A DNA stretch of 64,000 nucleotides from Zygaena filipendulae (taxonomy: Eukaryota; Arthropoda; Insecta; Lepidoptera; Zygaenidae): positions 1,344,501-1,408,500 of the forward strand of contig OU015659.1 in the NCBI GenBank assembly GCA_907165275.2, given 5' to 3'. This document shows positions 41,815 through 53,439 of the stretch, piece after piece; the first letter of the stretch is position 1; each line of letters opens with the position of its first letter. The position numbers and the translations under genes were made by a program. The notes beneath the pieces were generated by a model, which was given only the letters and a program-made list of their open reading frames with translations, was not told the DNA's origin and did not search any database.

Positions 41815-42345
41815 TTAAATAAAAATAAAAAAATAAAATTCTACCATTACCATTATCTACTTAAAAAAAATCGTAATTTTATAATACGTTTTTGTGTAGG
41901 GTAAGTCTGTCGTAGACTGTAATGTAGAGGTGTAGAGATGTTGGTCCTCTCGAGGGTAATGTATAAATGTAGAGACGTGGCAGCCCCAAATATATCGGCT
42001 GAATTTGTTATACTGCAATAATTTCCAGTCACGTTTTAGTTAGCATAATATAATACTGTTAATGAACCGGCGAAACTGAGAGTCTGTGTGAGATATTGAT
42101 TTTATGAAATACGTATACGTCGTTTTCGGGTAGGGACGGATAAATTACCATAAACACTATACAATTTGCATTAGCACGTTAGGGCATGCTAACTGAAAAT
42201 TAGCAGCTGCCTACTCAATAACAAATTGATATACGAAGTAGACAGGCTTGGTACTGAATCTTACAATGAAATTAAAAGCGAACCACAAATAATTCTACAA
42301 TGAGGTTGATTTTTCTATAGTGACTGGTAAGCATTAAAATTTCTA
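41815..42345. other. Intergenic DNA
   Basis: Nothing recognised. Confidence 0.3.
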
Positions 42346-42392
42346 GAGTGGTCATTGCCCATCCTTGCTCCTCTACGTCTATGCTATTCTCT
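42345..42392. repeat. hAT-like terminal fragment
   Basis: Its reverse complement, ATAGACGTAGAGGAGCAAGG then ATGGGCAATG, resembles the end at 17625. Confidence 0.35.
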
Positions 42393-42754
42393 TAATTTAA
42401 GGAGTTTTAACTACTTTAGCCTCATCCCTTGCCCCGTTTGGCACCGTAGTGCGTCATCAAACCACCCTTAAATACCAACTCAAAATAGACGCGTAAAAAG
42501 AGAAAATAACAAGCCTCTAACAAAAGCAGTAACACTACTGTACTAGTATACAGGGTGTTCACAAAGAGAAATGGCGCAGACACAAAAAGGTAGGTTGTAA
42601 AGGTCTCGGGACTAACGATGCGACGCGACGGCATTGAGTGGTTACTATATGTGACCTCAGGGGCCTTGGGAGTGAACCCGAGCGCCGATTCTACTCGCGC
42701 AAAACAGGGAGCCGCACCGCTCCTGCACAACGGGCCTACCCGCATAATAACCCC

Positions 42755-43640
42755 GTTTGCTACAGCCAATTGAAAGGATCTCCCCAAATATAACCCCATC
42801 GCTATAATTATTATACTCGATCGGAAAAACTTCCCCAAATATAAACCCATCGGTACAACCGATTGGAAAGATCTCCCCAAATATAAACCAGTCGCCACAG
42901 CTGATTGGAAGGATCTTCCCAAATATAGATAGATAGATAGATAACACTTTATTGTACATCAAAAAAATTGTGTTTACAAATTTTCTTAAATTTAACTTAA
43001 AGGTATACAAAAGGCGGCCTTATCGCTTAAAGCGATCTTTCCCAGGCAACCTTTGAGTGGACAGATTATAAGGGAGAGGAAATTAGATAGGGATATAACC
43101 CCATCGCTATAGCCAATTGAAAATATCTCCCCAAAAATAACCCCATCGCTATAATTATAGTCGATCGGAAAAAAATCCCCAAATATAAACCCATCGCTAC
43201 AGCCGATTGGAAAGATCTCCCCAAATATAAACTAGTCGCTACAGCCGATTGAAAGATTGAAAAGATCTTCTCAAATATAAACCAGTCGCTATACAGCTGA
43301 TTGGAAGGACCTCCCCAAATATAAACTAGTCGCTACAGCTGATTGAAAGATTGAAAAGATCTTCCCAAATATAAACCAGTCGCTATACAGCTGATTGGAA
43401 GGACCTCCCCAAATATAAACTAGTCGCTACAGCTGATTGAAAGATTGAAAAGATCTTCCCAAATATAAACCAGTCGCTATACAGCTGATTGGAAGGACCT
43501 CCCCAATTAAAACCCTGTCGCTATGGCCAATTGAAAATATCTCCCCAAATATAACCCAGTCGGACGTCGCTATAGCCGATCGGACATATCGTCCCAAATA
43601 CATATTATAATCCAGTCGCACCAGCCCATCGGAAGGATCT
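42755..43640. repeat. Second 42-bp minisatellite with a 94-bp higher-order repeat
   Basis: Units contain TCCCCAAATATAAAC and CCATCGCTACAGCCGATTGG with a basic period of 42 bp. Three 94-bp higher-order units, near identical, lie at 43237-43330, 43331-43424 and 43425-43518. The array is split by a LINE tail at 42926-43085. Minus-strand frames with repeated GLYLGRSFQS are by-products of the repeat. Confidence 0.85.
42926..43085 (-). repeat. LINE 3' tail inserted in the minisatellite, (ATAG)n end
   Basis: Reads, on the plus strand, repeated ATAG then ATAACACTTTATTGTACATC and GGCGGCCTTATCGCTTAAAG. The second block matches the tail at 9200-9365. Array units continue on both sides. Confidence 0.7.
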
Positions 43641-43699
43641 CTCCTCGTCAAGACGACCGGTCGATCTAATAAGCGTAAGGTATAGTGTCGATATATTTG

Positions 43700-44100
43700 G
43701 GGACTTTGTATTTTGCGTTAGTAGAATTAGCCTTCCCTTTATGCCTCACTTGCACAGTGTTGTGCTTACTTGTGTGTTAGAAGACTAACATTGTTGAAGG
43801 ATAAAGGTTCTATTTGTTTTAAGACCTCTATAATACATTCACGTGTAAATGTGACTTTCTTCATTTTCAATCTCTACTCTTTAGATCGATTTTTGTACGA
43901 TATTTTTCATCGGTTAAAATACAACTGAATTATGTTTTGTTGACTGTAAAATTATGTTGCGGAACATAATAAAGTATTTATGGCAAGTCGTTTTGGTCTC
44001 ACTTATTCAAATCAAATCCAATATCTATATTTTTTTGCACATACCTACACACAACCTACAGTAGAAAGAGAGAAGGAAAAAAGATAATAAAAAGTGCGGC
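43700..44100. other. Intergenic DNA
   Basis: Nothing recognised. Confidence 0.3.
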
Positions 44101-44106
44101 ATTTAA

Positions 44107-44319
44107 TCCTACTAATATTGAAAGTGAAAGTGTGGATGTTTTGATGTTTAGATGTTTGGATGTTTGTTAATCAATCACGCAAAAACAGCTGAACGGATTT
44201 GGATGAAATTTGGCATGCACATAGCCTTTGAAATGGAAAAGAACATAGGCTAACTTTTATCCCGGAATTCTCGCGGAATCTCCGACATTAACGTGGGTGA
44301 AACCGCGGGGCACAGCTAG
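44107..44319 (+). mobile_element. Helitron-like element, Hel-A type, complete
   Basis: Starts TCCTACTAATATTGAAAG and ends GGGGCACAGCTAG behind GTGGGTGAAACCGCGG. The body has repeated GATGTTT(G/A)GATG units. Confidence 0.8.
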
Positions 44320-44324
44320 TAACA

Positions 44325-44800
44325 TAATATACCTATAAAATATTATTTTACATTACATTTATAAAACAGCCAGCATTTTTTAAATTTTATAGAACAGAAA
44401 ATGCGTTGTGGTGGATGCTCATTGCTCAGTGCATACGCATCGAAAATCATTTACCACACACACCATTTGACTTTGTTGTGGTCACAATTCAAATCTAACC
44501 TACCCTAGCAAATTGGGGTGCTCGCATAAATACCATGGCGGTATTTTTCATCCTTGGCATTATACGGAATGTCGACTGTTTGTGAATATGAATGATGCAG
44601 ATTGCCTGTGTGATGTGCCTAAATGAGTTATATCACACGGTTTGCTGCGACAAGTATCCGTTACTAAGTAGTACCTAAGTCTTGTCGAGTTTCACTATGA
44701 CGGACAACATTCTTTGTGTGCCTCTGAAACGATGGTTCTAGATGACAAAAAAAAACATAGACTTGTAGAGTTGTAGAGTAATTAGTACTCTGTAAAACCT
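44325..44800. other. Intergenic DNA
   Basis: Nothing recognised. Confidence 0.3.
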
Positions 44801-44806
44801 AAGACA

Positions 44807-44950
44807 ATACAATACAATATTTTTTTTACAATATTTATACAAATAAAATATACGACATGGAAAAAAGGCAGCATTATTGATACAAGAAATGTTTTCAAGA
44901 CAACTTTTAGGTGATAAGAACAAAGTATTAATACCAGAAGACAATCTATT
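44807..44950 (-). repeat. Probable LINE 3' tail with (AATAC)n
   Basis: Repeated CAATA, then TTTTACAATATTTATACAAA and GGCAGCATTATTGATACAAG, similar in layout to the tails at 9200 and 42926. Confidence 0.4.
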
Positions 44951-44959
44951 TTTTTAGTC

Positions 44960-46490
44960 AAACTTCTTTGGTCACGCGAGTGAAAATCTAAGGGAATAAG
45001 CAAATCAGGAGACTAAAAGCAGATAAAAGCAAAGACTGACATTCCAAGTATACACCGTCGTACCGCTTCGTTTTCTTTGTTATCTGACTCCGATGTACTG
45101 AGGTAACAGCACTCTGCAGGTTGTTCGAATTCGCCCAGAGGTCGTCTTATGACCGAAACGTGACCCGAACGTTGCGCCAAAACTAACCAAGTTCACGTTA
45201 AATGCGATAAATTTTAATTTGAATTATAAATTTAGTTTGCAACTGGGAGTCCCGCGGGAGTTGCCCGCTCATACAGTTGGACCGAAAGCAACAATGTAAC
45301 AACAATAAACTTAGTTTATTAACGGAAAGATATAACTGAGCGCGACTTTGGACACGATATATGGGACTCTACGTTTTGGCTGGACAATTAATTGTGGCTA
45401 AACGAAGAATTAATGTACGAAGTCTGTAAGAGCGTTAATAATTTCCAAACAACATTAGGTACTAAGCTAGCAATAAAGTTTGAAGTATGTAGGTACTTTA
45501 TTATCCCATCTGGTATTATACCTAGACCTAATGTTACATTGCTAGTAAAATTTGAATTTAGACAGGTATAAAAAAAAAAACAAAAAAAATTGCTTAAATC
45601 CACACGGCAGAAGTGAAACCTTTATAATATCATACTTGTATTTCACAATTTTACCTCATTCTCTCGCAGGCTAAATCCTTCAAAATTCCTGAATTGGCTG
45701 TATAGACTTACTTTCTTTTGCTTTCCTCCTGCTGTTTTTTTTTACTTGTATTTTGTGACAGTGGATAAAAATATTTATCACTTGCTTCGACATATTTGAC
45801 TTTTAATGCTTTCTATCTCATTTTCTCGCTGGCTAAATCCTATTTGTTATGAATATGTTTATCTCTTTACAGTGTTACTTTTTCGTTTCATCGAATTTTC
45901 AAATCTTATCATTTCTGACGAAGTTTTCACTTCAAAAATAACTCTACAAAAATAGCAGCCAGTCATTAAAAAGGTCGTCAACAGCCGAATTGCTGAGCGT
46001 TTAAATCAGAAAAAAAAAAACTATTGCATAATACCGACAACGAATAATGAAAAGTCCCGTCAACTCGCCAAAATCGAGTCACGGGTCGTCCCCGAACGGT
46101 CCGAATGTAATCGAAAACGGTTTAAAGTCGTTTGATTCCGAATAGTAACTGACAGGAAGTGGAGTGCGCAATAATAGCCTCATTTTCATCTCGTCACCGA
46201 ACTGGCTCGATGTGGATCGGTGAAATTGAATCGGTTATTGAACTTTGATTTTCCCGATCGCCTGTGCGGCAGCGTGGTGGAGCTATCGAGTTTCACAGCT
46301 GAGGAAATAATATTATTAATTAGCTAAATTTTAGCTAAAACATAATATGGAACAGATTCGTCAATTTCTAGAACTACTCATTTTTAGGGTTACGTGGGGT
46401 TTTTGAAATGAAAACTTTTTTATCATCGTTGAGATTTGAAAAATCGATGAAACCAAAAATTGACACGGTGAAATATTATATACGTTATTT
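44960..46490. other. Intergenic DNA, mostly unique
   Basis: The stretch from 45050 to 46300 has more C and G than average and none of the local repeat families. No gene recognised; it may hold host regulatory DNA. Confidence 0.3.
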
Positions 46491-46497
46491 TTGACAG

Positions 46498-46699
46498 GCA
46501 GTCCTGCGCGGTTTCACCCGCGATAATTTCGGAATAATTTCCACACAAACTTTGCAAGATCCTTCCTAAAAATTCTCCTTATCAGATGCCTACGTCATAC
46601 AAAGAACACACCTTCCAAGTTTCAGGTCTCTACGATCAGCGGTTTAAACTGTGCGTTGATCCATCAGTCATTCTTCAGGACAAAGCTTTTTATACATAA
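46498..46699 (-). mobile_element. Helitron-like element, divergent
   Basis: GCAGTCCTGCGCGGTTTCACC with hairpin, then AAGTTTCAGGTCTCTACGATC and TGTGCGTTGATCCATCAGTC. Related to the divergent piece at about 18660-18830. Confidence 0.45.
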
Positions 46700-46929
46700 C
46701 TAGCTGCCCCCCGCGATTTCATCCGCGGTAATTTCGGAGTTCCCGCGGAGGTTGCGGGAAAAAAGTACTCTATGTCCTTCAGTTCCCGAGGGAATTCCGG
46801 GATAAAAACTATCCTATCTTTTAAGTTAGACCATAATATAAATGGATGCAAAATTTTATCAAAATCCGTTCAGTAGTTTCGGAGTCCATCGCGGACAAAC
46901 AACGTGACACGTGATTTATATATATTAGA
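46700..46929 (-). mobile_element. Helitron-like element, Hel-B type, complete
   Basis: CTAGCTGCCCCCCGCG to TTTATATATATTAGA, with the ATTTCATCCGCGG hairpin. A GATA/GATAAG microsatellite follows the 5' end (46928-46970). Confidence 0.75.
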
Positions 46930-46989
46930 TAGATAGATAGATAGATAAGATAAGATAAGATAAGATATATTATATAGATTGTTTTTTTT

Positions 46990-47470
46990 TTATTTTATGA
47001 TGTTCAATAGAGTTCATCTCATATTTATCTATCTATCAGATTCATCGGGGCATCGGCAACTTCAAACTTGCGAACTCAATTTTATTTTTTTTTTCTTTTC
47101 ACTTACATTTATATCAGTTTTTATTTTAGTTATTTGAAACGAGAATCGAATACCGAATTGCCTCTTTCAATTCATCACTCGTGCAAACTTGCACTCTGTA
47201 ATTGTTCGAAGTTCAAAAGTCATTCAGGTGAGCGCTAATGAGAAATAAATAATGAAAACCCTACAGTGCCCATCGCTTTAATTAGTTGCATAAATAGAGA
47301 GGCGAAAGAGCCCGTTAACGTACAAACAACACTTTAAGCCCGAATTTGTATTAACAATACGACATCATAACTGCAAACTTGAGGTGCGTTTACACGACGT
47401 ACCTACCGGCAAACGAGAAGACATTATCGGAAAAATAGTTTTTGAGACGCAGCAAGTTCTTAAATCAATA
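46990..47470. other. Intergenic DNA
   Basis: Nothing recognised. Confidence 0.3.
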
Positions 47471-47474
47471 ATTC

Positions 47475-47804
47475 AATTGGCATGTTGACTAATTTTTATT
47501 TTTTAGTCAGTCTTGTAGATTATTAAAAAAGATTGGACACGTATTTTTTCTTTTTTTACGTAATCAAAAAATAACGGCGATATATTGAGTTGAAATTTCG
47601 CGTGACGTCACTATTCTGACAGTTTGTATGGCTGTTTTGCGGTTAGTGACGTCACGACCTCCTCATCCTAAACTTTAATGCGCTTTATCTCTGTATATTT
47701 TAATTTATTTAAAAAACCAAAAAATACGTGTCTATTGTTTTTCTATTTTCTAACTGACGGACTAATTAGAATTTTGATTTTCAAAAGTAGGCAACATCCC
47801 TATT
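47475..47804 (-). mobile_element. CRE-MITE copy 5, full length
   Basis: Ends AATTGGCATGTTGACTAA and GGCAACATCCCTATT. Two perfect TGACGTCA sites. Length 330 bp. Confidence 0.85.
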
Positions 47805-47809
47805 AGGAG

Positions 47810-48052
47810 ATTGTGAAACTACTACAACTTTTTTTCCCTACGTTTGATTTAAATGAAAAAAGCCTAAGTATATGTTACTACAGGCTAAGATTCGGAGATT
47901 ATCGCGAACAGACAGACAGACAGACTGAAAAGAATTTTGAAAACTTTTTTTGTGGTTTACCTACTCTTCCCGGGGCAACCGCTCTCAATTTTTGCTAAAA
48001 ATATTCAATGTACAGAATAGTGGATTCTACTTCTTTATTATAGTATAGATTT
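47810..48052 (-). mobile_element. Helitron-like element, Hel-C type, 3' end missing
   Basis: GATTATCGCGAACAGACAGA and ATATTCAATGTACAGAATAG match the 60893 element in reverse. It abuts the CRE-MITE at 47475-47804. Confidence 0.55.
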
Positions 48053-48140
48053 GATACATAGTTAACTTGCCGGGACGTAAAGAGGCTCGGGACAGGAGTC
48101 CGGACGGCGCGCGACGCTCATGGGTTAAGCAAACAAAAAC

Positions 48141-48197
48141 ATGGCCGCCATTTACATTGCAGATGCGAACGACGCATGCTGGTGTAAACTAGTTTAG
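48141..48197 (+). other. Short upstream frame ending in TAG
   Basis: AAAACATGGCCGCC gives an ATG in a strong context. Eighteen codons (MAAIYIADANDACWCKLV) end in TAG at 48195-48197. The downstream frame at 48210-48638 is in the same phase, so the two may be one gene with a premature or read-through stop. An in-frame TAA lies 12 bases before this ATG. Confidence 0.35.
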
Positions 48198-48209
48198 GTG
48201 AATGCTTTT

Positions 48210-48638
48210 ATGCAGTTTGAGGACTACAATGTGTATGTTGGAAGTTTACGCCTATTACAGGACGAGGATATGTTGTTAAGTGGCAGCCACCCGTGCTTTT
48301 ATTCATCCTGTGGTTTCTTCCCTATCTTTAGAAGTCGCGGGGACAGAAAGTCGTTTTATGTCATCTGTGTTATCGATGTGCAACAAGATGAAGAAAGGAG
48401 TTTTTTGGCGGGAATCCAAGATGGCGGTTTGGTCATTTATTGTCATGTCGATAAAAAATGGTTAAAAATGGATTTTTTTATGTTATATGGTGCTGTATTG
48501 GACAATAATTTTCACAGTGATATTTTAGTGTGCTCAAGAAGAATGATATTTCGGGCCGATTTGTTCGGTATTCTCCAAGAGCTCCGAGAAAATTCTGGTA
48601 GTCTATTCAGTACCATGGCCTACAAGTTTAAACCGTAA
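48210..48638 (+). CDS. Small protein of unknown function
   Basis: The frame encodes 142 residues from its first ATG and ends in TAA. It is the longest frame outside the LINE and the minisatellites, with mixed codon use and no repeats, so it may be real. No signal peptide, membrane span or family signature is obvious. A segment around residues 65-85 (SFLAGIQDGGLVIYCH) loosely resembles one blade of a WD40-type propeller; this is only an impression. AATAAA follows at 48825-48830. The same phase is open upstream except for TAG at 48195. It could be a small gene, one exon, or a retrocopy with a nonsense change. Confidence 0.4.
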   Translation: MQFEDYNVYVGSLRLLQDEDMLLSGSHPCFYSSCGFFPIFRSRGDRKSFYVICVIDVQQDEERSFLAGIQDGGLVIYCHVDKKWLKMDFFMLYGAVLDNNFHSDILVCSRRMIFRADLFGILQELRENSGSLFSTMAYKFKP

Positions 48639-48899
48639 AACGATGCTAAACGCTAATTTGTGCAAATGCACCCTACTTTCTTACCCCAAATGCTTATATG
48701 AGTTATGCCTATTATCTACTGCTTTTCCAAAGGCAAATTAAACTTTAAATACTGTTTAGAACATCTCATTTTCGACCCAATCTCCCGTGCATGTCATGAC
48801 ATCCGCCATTGTTGGACAAAAGCAAATAAAACGGTGCCTCGAAAACAAAACCAATTGTGGACACAAAGTTTGGTGACAATTTAAAAAATAGAACACGTT

Positions 48900-50475
48900 A
48901 AATTACACAGCTTCACCATATTGTAAAAGCAAACGTTTCAGATAAGGCTGTGAAAATGAGACAAAACTATATAAAGGTTATGTGCGTCTCTGTTCCGCCG
49001 CAAAATCTGTTTTACCTGTAACATTTTTGGTAAGAGTGTTAGAACTAGGGATGACCACTACCGTTTCCGGGCACCGTTGAACTTCGCGTTATAATGGCGT
49101 CGCATGCGAACCACAAACGAGCAGCTAAATTAGTTAGGCGCTAGTTCAATTACTTAAATTTTATTTCATTGTTGTTTCATGTCGCAATTTTTTGTTTAAT
49201 AATTTCCGCAAATATGCAAATTAAATCGAAAATTTATTTGTTATCATAAAACACGTCATGACATAGCAATTACTTGCAGGATAGTAATATAGCCCTATAT
49301 ATAGGTTGTAAGTCTTGGGTATAACCAAACCTGAAATAAGTTGTTTATAGGTTACCCACTTTAATTCGTCCACATTGTAGACTTAAATAAAGAAATATTA
49401 ACCTACAAAAATGATATTAAATTCTTGAAATACCGAGCACCGATAAATACGTCGGTATAGATACTAGGAGACCGTAAATTCAGGATCAGCTATAGTCATA
49501 AAGCTCGTTAACTTTATAACTTTTGCTCTGAGGTGTAAGAGATTGCAAACTTTAATCAGATTGGAATTCCAATAAAATTTTATAACACTCCCCTCCCCCC
49601 TCCCTCATAGGAGAGATTAGACGACGTCGTCTGCTCAGTTTCTTTCAAGAGATCACTTCATGAATTTCAAAAGACTATCGAAATGCATTAACCGTAGTCG
49701 CTGAGGCCTTCAAAAGGTTTGCCGGAATTCGCCGATGACCCTCCACTGATTTATGCTGAACCCCCGGTATATTAAGGACGTCTCCTATTCGGAGTTCCTT
49801 GAGTGCCCCCTCGATGACCCTTTATACGTCTATTTTCGAATACGATTATGGATAGAATCGATTTTGCACGAGTCGTTTTTGCGTCAGGTAGATAGATCGT
49901 TATCTGGATGATTGAGGAGTTTCACTGGCTGTTAAATTATATTTAATACTAGTTACATACATATATTTCCGCCCCATCGTTTGCGTTTGAAAAGGTCCAC
50001 CCGGAGAATTCACTCATGGTCGTTTTAGATTTCTTCAAGATTTTTTTTATTGGATTGAAAATAATAAAAAAAAAATATATTGACATTTTAAACGCCCACA
50101 CTATGGGCCAACTTTGCAAAAAAATATTTGACTTAAGTATATTAAGTCTTGAAAAAAATTGTAAGCAACGTAGGTATGAAGCGCACAGGAAGTCAAAAAA
50201 GTTCTTACATGCGTAGGAACCTAAAGATATAAAATTAATACACGCAAATTTTATGAGCCTTTTTTGGTTAAGTTTTTTTTTAATGCATTTTCTTTCTTTT
50301 TTTAAACATAATTCGTTAACTTTCTAGCAAAACTTATTCTCATTTCAAAATTGTAATTTATTTATTTACTGTATTACTGCGAGTGTACCTTATATATCTA
50401 TCTACAAGTCTTAAAAATTTCCGCCAAATATCACATAAAATTATCCTACCAATAATGGATAAATATTTTTTTATA
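48900..50475. other. Intergenic DNA
   Basis: No gene recognised. The stretch contains only short frames (up to 66 codons) without motifs. Confidence 0.3.
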
Positions 50476-50480
50476 CAATA

Positions 50481-50738
50481 CTAGCTGTCCCCCGCGATTT
50501 CATCCGCGGTAATTTCGGAGTTCCCACGGAGGTTGCGGGAAAAAAGTACTCTATGTCCTTCTTTGTACACCGACAGTAGTTTGTACCGGAGTTCCCGTGG
50601 GAATTCCGGGATAAAACTATCCTATCTTTTAAGTTGGACCATATCATCAATGGTTACAAAATTTTATCAAAATCCGTTCAGTAGTTTCGGAGTCCATCGC
50701 GGACAGACAACGTGACACGTCATTTATATATATTAAGA
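50481..50738 (-). mobile_element. Helitron-like element, Hel-B type, complete
   Basis: CTAGCTGTCCCCCGCG to ATATATATTAAGA. An extra GGAGTTCCCGTGGGAATTCC segment is present internally, as in 61332-61562. Confidence 0.75.
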
Positions 50739-50739
50739 T

Positions 50740-51290
50740 AAGATTAAGATTATCTGAATGATCATGAAAATAATTCTTCATAAAACCAAGCTGTAAAACG
50801 GTAAAAAAATACGCTATTATCCTTTAAATAAGCCATTATCGTTCAGTTTTTAATAACGGAAAGTACCTATATTAACATGGCTCGTCTTGGGGTGGGGCTG
50901 ACGGAGTCACGTCGCCCCTCCATTCCGGACCAGGATATTGGCTTCTTCTAGCGCTATCACTTACATTTAGTGCTGGAAGTTGAGAAAAAATCTAATGAAA
51001 TTTTATCTCTGTTAGATAAATTGCAAAAAGCTAAGAAGCGAGCTCCGTTAGCACCTACTCACTGAGCAAATAATCACTACGTGCACCTACTTATACCTAC
51101 TCATAAGAACTACGTGTTCTTTTTATAGATTGTCTTACTTTTAAATGCCTTTGTAATGTTTGTGGTTTCGTTACTGGCAACAAATAAAATACAAAAAATG
51201 TAGAGCTATTTAATAAATTAAAAAATAAATTATAAACTAAATAGTTAGTTTGGTGTTAATGTCATTGACAGATCGAACTTAGATGATATA
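50740..51290. other. Intergenic DNA
   Basis: Nothing recognised. Confidence 0.3.
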
Positions 51291-51293
51291 ATA

Positions 51294-51400
51294 TGAGAGA
51301 AAGAAAGAAAGAAAGAAAAGGCATTTATTTGGACACAGAGACAACACAATTACAATTATTTTATACAAACGTGATTTAACAAAAAAAGGTATATAGTTAT
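51294..51400 (-). repeat. Retroposon 3' tail with (GAAA)n
   Basis: GAAA repeats, then GGCATTTATTTGGACACAGA, the layout of the other reversed tails. Confidence 0.45.
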
Positions 51401-51734
51401 ATATATGACAATATTATGAGAACAAATGGTACATTATAACTAAGGTATAATAACATTATAACTAAGGTGTTTGTATGTTTGCATGCAAAGGGTTCTATAT
51501 TGCTTCTAGTTTCTACTAGCTTCTATACAATATATTGCACACATAAATGAAACATATCAACAGTTTATTTTTATTTATAAATTTCCCTCGATAACTATAC
51601 ACTTTCCCGGGATGCAGAGGATCACATGTCCTTCCTCAGAACCTTACATAAATTATTTTAGGTCCAAGTTTCATGATAATCACGCAAAGCCGAGTGATAA
51701 CAAACACATGTATATACACACAAACTTACTAGTC

Positions 51735-51850
51735 GATTCCTTACGGCTGCACTGTTATTAATTTCGGTATTCCCGTAGGAATTCCGAAATAATAACCCTA
51801 TATCACTCGGGAACACCGTAGCTTCCTATATGTGAAAAAGTAGAATTCAA
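51735..51850 (-). mobile_element. Decayed Helitron-like fragment
   Basis: TTAATTTCGGTATTCCCGTAGGAATTCCG is followed by a CTCGGGAACACC block seen in 35901-36000 and 60197-60330. Confidence 0.4.
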
Positions 51851-51994
51851 ATATTGAGTAGTTTTTCAGTTTTTTTCACTAAAAATAATTTTATCTATAT
51901 ATCATAATATTAAGTAGGTATAATATTTAGGATTGAACAATTTAGTATAAATAAAAGACTGGTACCTATCTATAGACACAATTAAAATAATAGA

Positions 51995-52720
51995 GACGTA
52001 AATATAAAGATTAAGAGCAAATTGTACGACATAGTAATACTGCCATGCTTAACATATGGTTGCCAGACATGGTCCTTACGTAAGAAAGACGAAAATAAAT
52101 TAGCTATACATCAAAGGAAAATGGAAAGAAGTATGTTGAACATTAAATTATCAGATAAAATTAAAAATGAAACAATAAGGAAAAGAACAAAAGTTACTGT
52201 CTTATTAGAAAAAAAAAAGTAATCTCAAATGGAAATGGGCAGGCCATGTGTGCGGGATGGAAAATGAAAGTTGGACTGGGAAATTAATAGAATGGATACC
52301 AAGAGAAGGACATAGATGTAGAGGTAGACCGAAAAAATTATGGGAAGACATATTTAAAGAAAGGTGTGGACCAAACTTTTTTTTTATGTCATAGGGGGCA
52401 AACGGGCAAGTGGTACACCTGATGGTAAGTGATTGCCGCCGCCCATGGACATCTGCAACACCAGAAGGCATGCAGGTGCGTTGCCGACCTGGAATGGGGA
52501 TGGGAACTGGCTTTCAAGTGGGGCTGCCGGAACACACCGTTAGGTGCTCGGCGACAGATTTGCAACTTGAAGGTGGTAGCTAGCCAGCCGGGCACTAGAG
52601 AGCGCCCTACCACCATGGAGAAGGCAAGCCAAGGACAGGAAAATGGAGGAAGCTGGGGGAGGCCTACCCCAAGGAGGCGACTTCCACAGTTGAGGCTACA
52701 AGATAATAATAATAATAAAT
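51995..52720 (+). pseudogene. RTE-like LINE ORF2 3' part, broken
   Basis: The translated pieces show LPCLTYGCQTWSLRK, QRKMERSMLNIKL, LKWKWAGHV and GRPKKLWEDIF, the C-terminal region after the reverse transcriptase in RTE-type LINEs. The frame breaks at the A run 52209-52218. It resumes after it, is interrupted by a 239-bp repeat at 52377-52615, continues as WRRQAKDRK, and shifts again before WRKLGEAY. A (TAA)n tail at about 52698-52720 marks the 3' end. It cannot make an active protein. Confidence 0.75.
52377..52615 (+). mobile_element. 'tatgtcatagggggc' repeat inserted in the RTE relic
   Basis: It begins with a T run, TATGTCATAGGGGGCAAACG, and holds CACCTGATGGTAAGTGATTG and CCGCCGCCCATGGACATC, a repeat common in Lepidoptera. 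LINE coding sequence matches on both sides (ends GGACCAAAC, resumes TGGAGAAGG). A decayed relative lies at 29828. Confidence 0.7.
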
Positions 52721-52724
52721 AGAT

Positions 52725-53435
52725 AAATATTAATAATAATGAAATTTAGTAATCAATATGCATGTTATACCTACAAATACATAAATGATGAAAATTATTG
52801 AAATATTTAATTAATTAATGGAATGAGGTCATCTATTTAAATTGTAGTAGAATAAAGGCTATTTTCATTTTATTTATTATACTTATAATATTACTCGGCT
52901 TACAGAATTCCCCTCCAAATCCGTATTACCTACATAACGCAAGATCCGATAATACAATAAGGAAAAAAAAAACTCAATCGAAAGAGAGACATCTATAATC
53001 CCCACCTTTTACCGGCGAAGTGGGTAGGTAGGGACCGTTAAAACAAAACAAAAGAAGATGAAAAGCATAAAAAAACAACTTTCAGGAGACGCTCAGTGGA
53101 TATTAAATGAAATATAGACGAAATAAAACCATTCCTTTTGGCCGTCCAACTTTGTTTTACGAACGAAAACGTCAATATACTTTTTATTTTATTTCGTTCG
53201 TCTTGTTCGGTTGAATTTTTAAATGGTTCAACTTTTCAGAGCGTGAAAAATAAACTTTCCGTCCATCTGTTTTTATGTGGCGGCGCCATAATGCAGTTTT
53301 TCAATATTTTTGCCAATTTCATGGTTTATTTATTTTATTAGGCTGCAGTATTTATGATATGATAGAGAATAATGTATATATACGGATCCAAAGTTTTTAA
53401 ACGACTTCAAAAAAAGGAAGGATGGCTTCTTTAGA
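52725..53435. other. AT-rich intergenic DNA
   Basis: No supported gene. A 67-codon frame at 53138-53341 has no motif. Confidence 0.3.
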
Positions 53436-53439
53436 ACGT

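Noticed and set aside
42422..43010. Minus-strand frames of 166 and 117 codons
   Set aside because: They are translated 42-bp minisatellite units and a LINE tail.
49081..49140. Short frame starting at ATGGCGTCGCATGCG
   Set aside because: Only 16 codons, with no other support.
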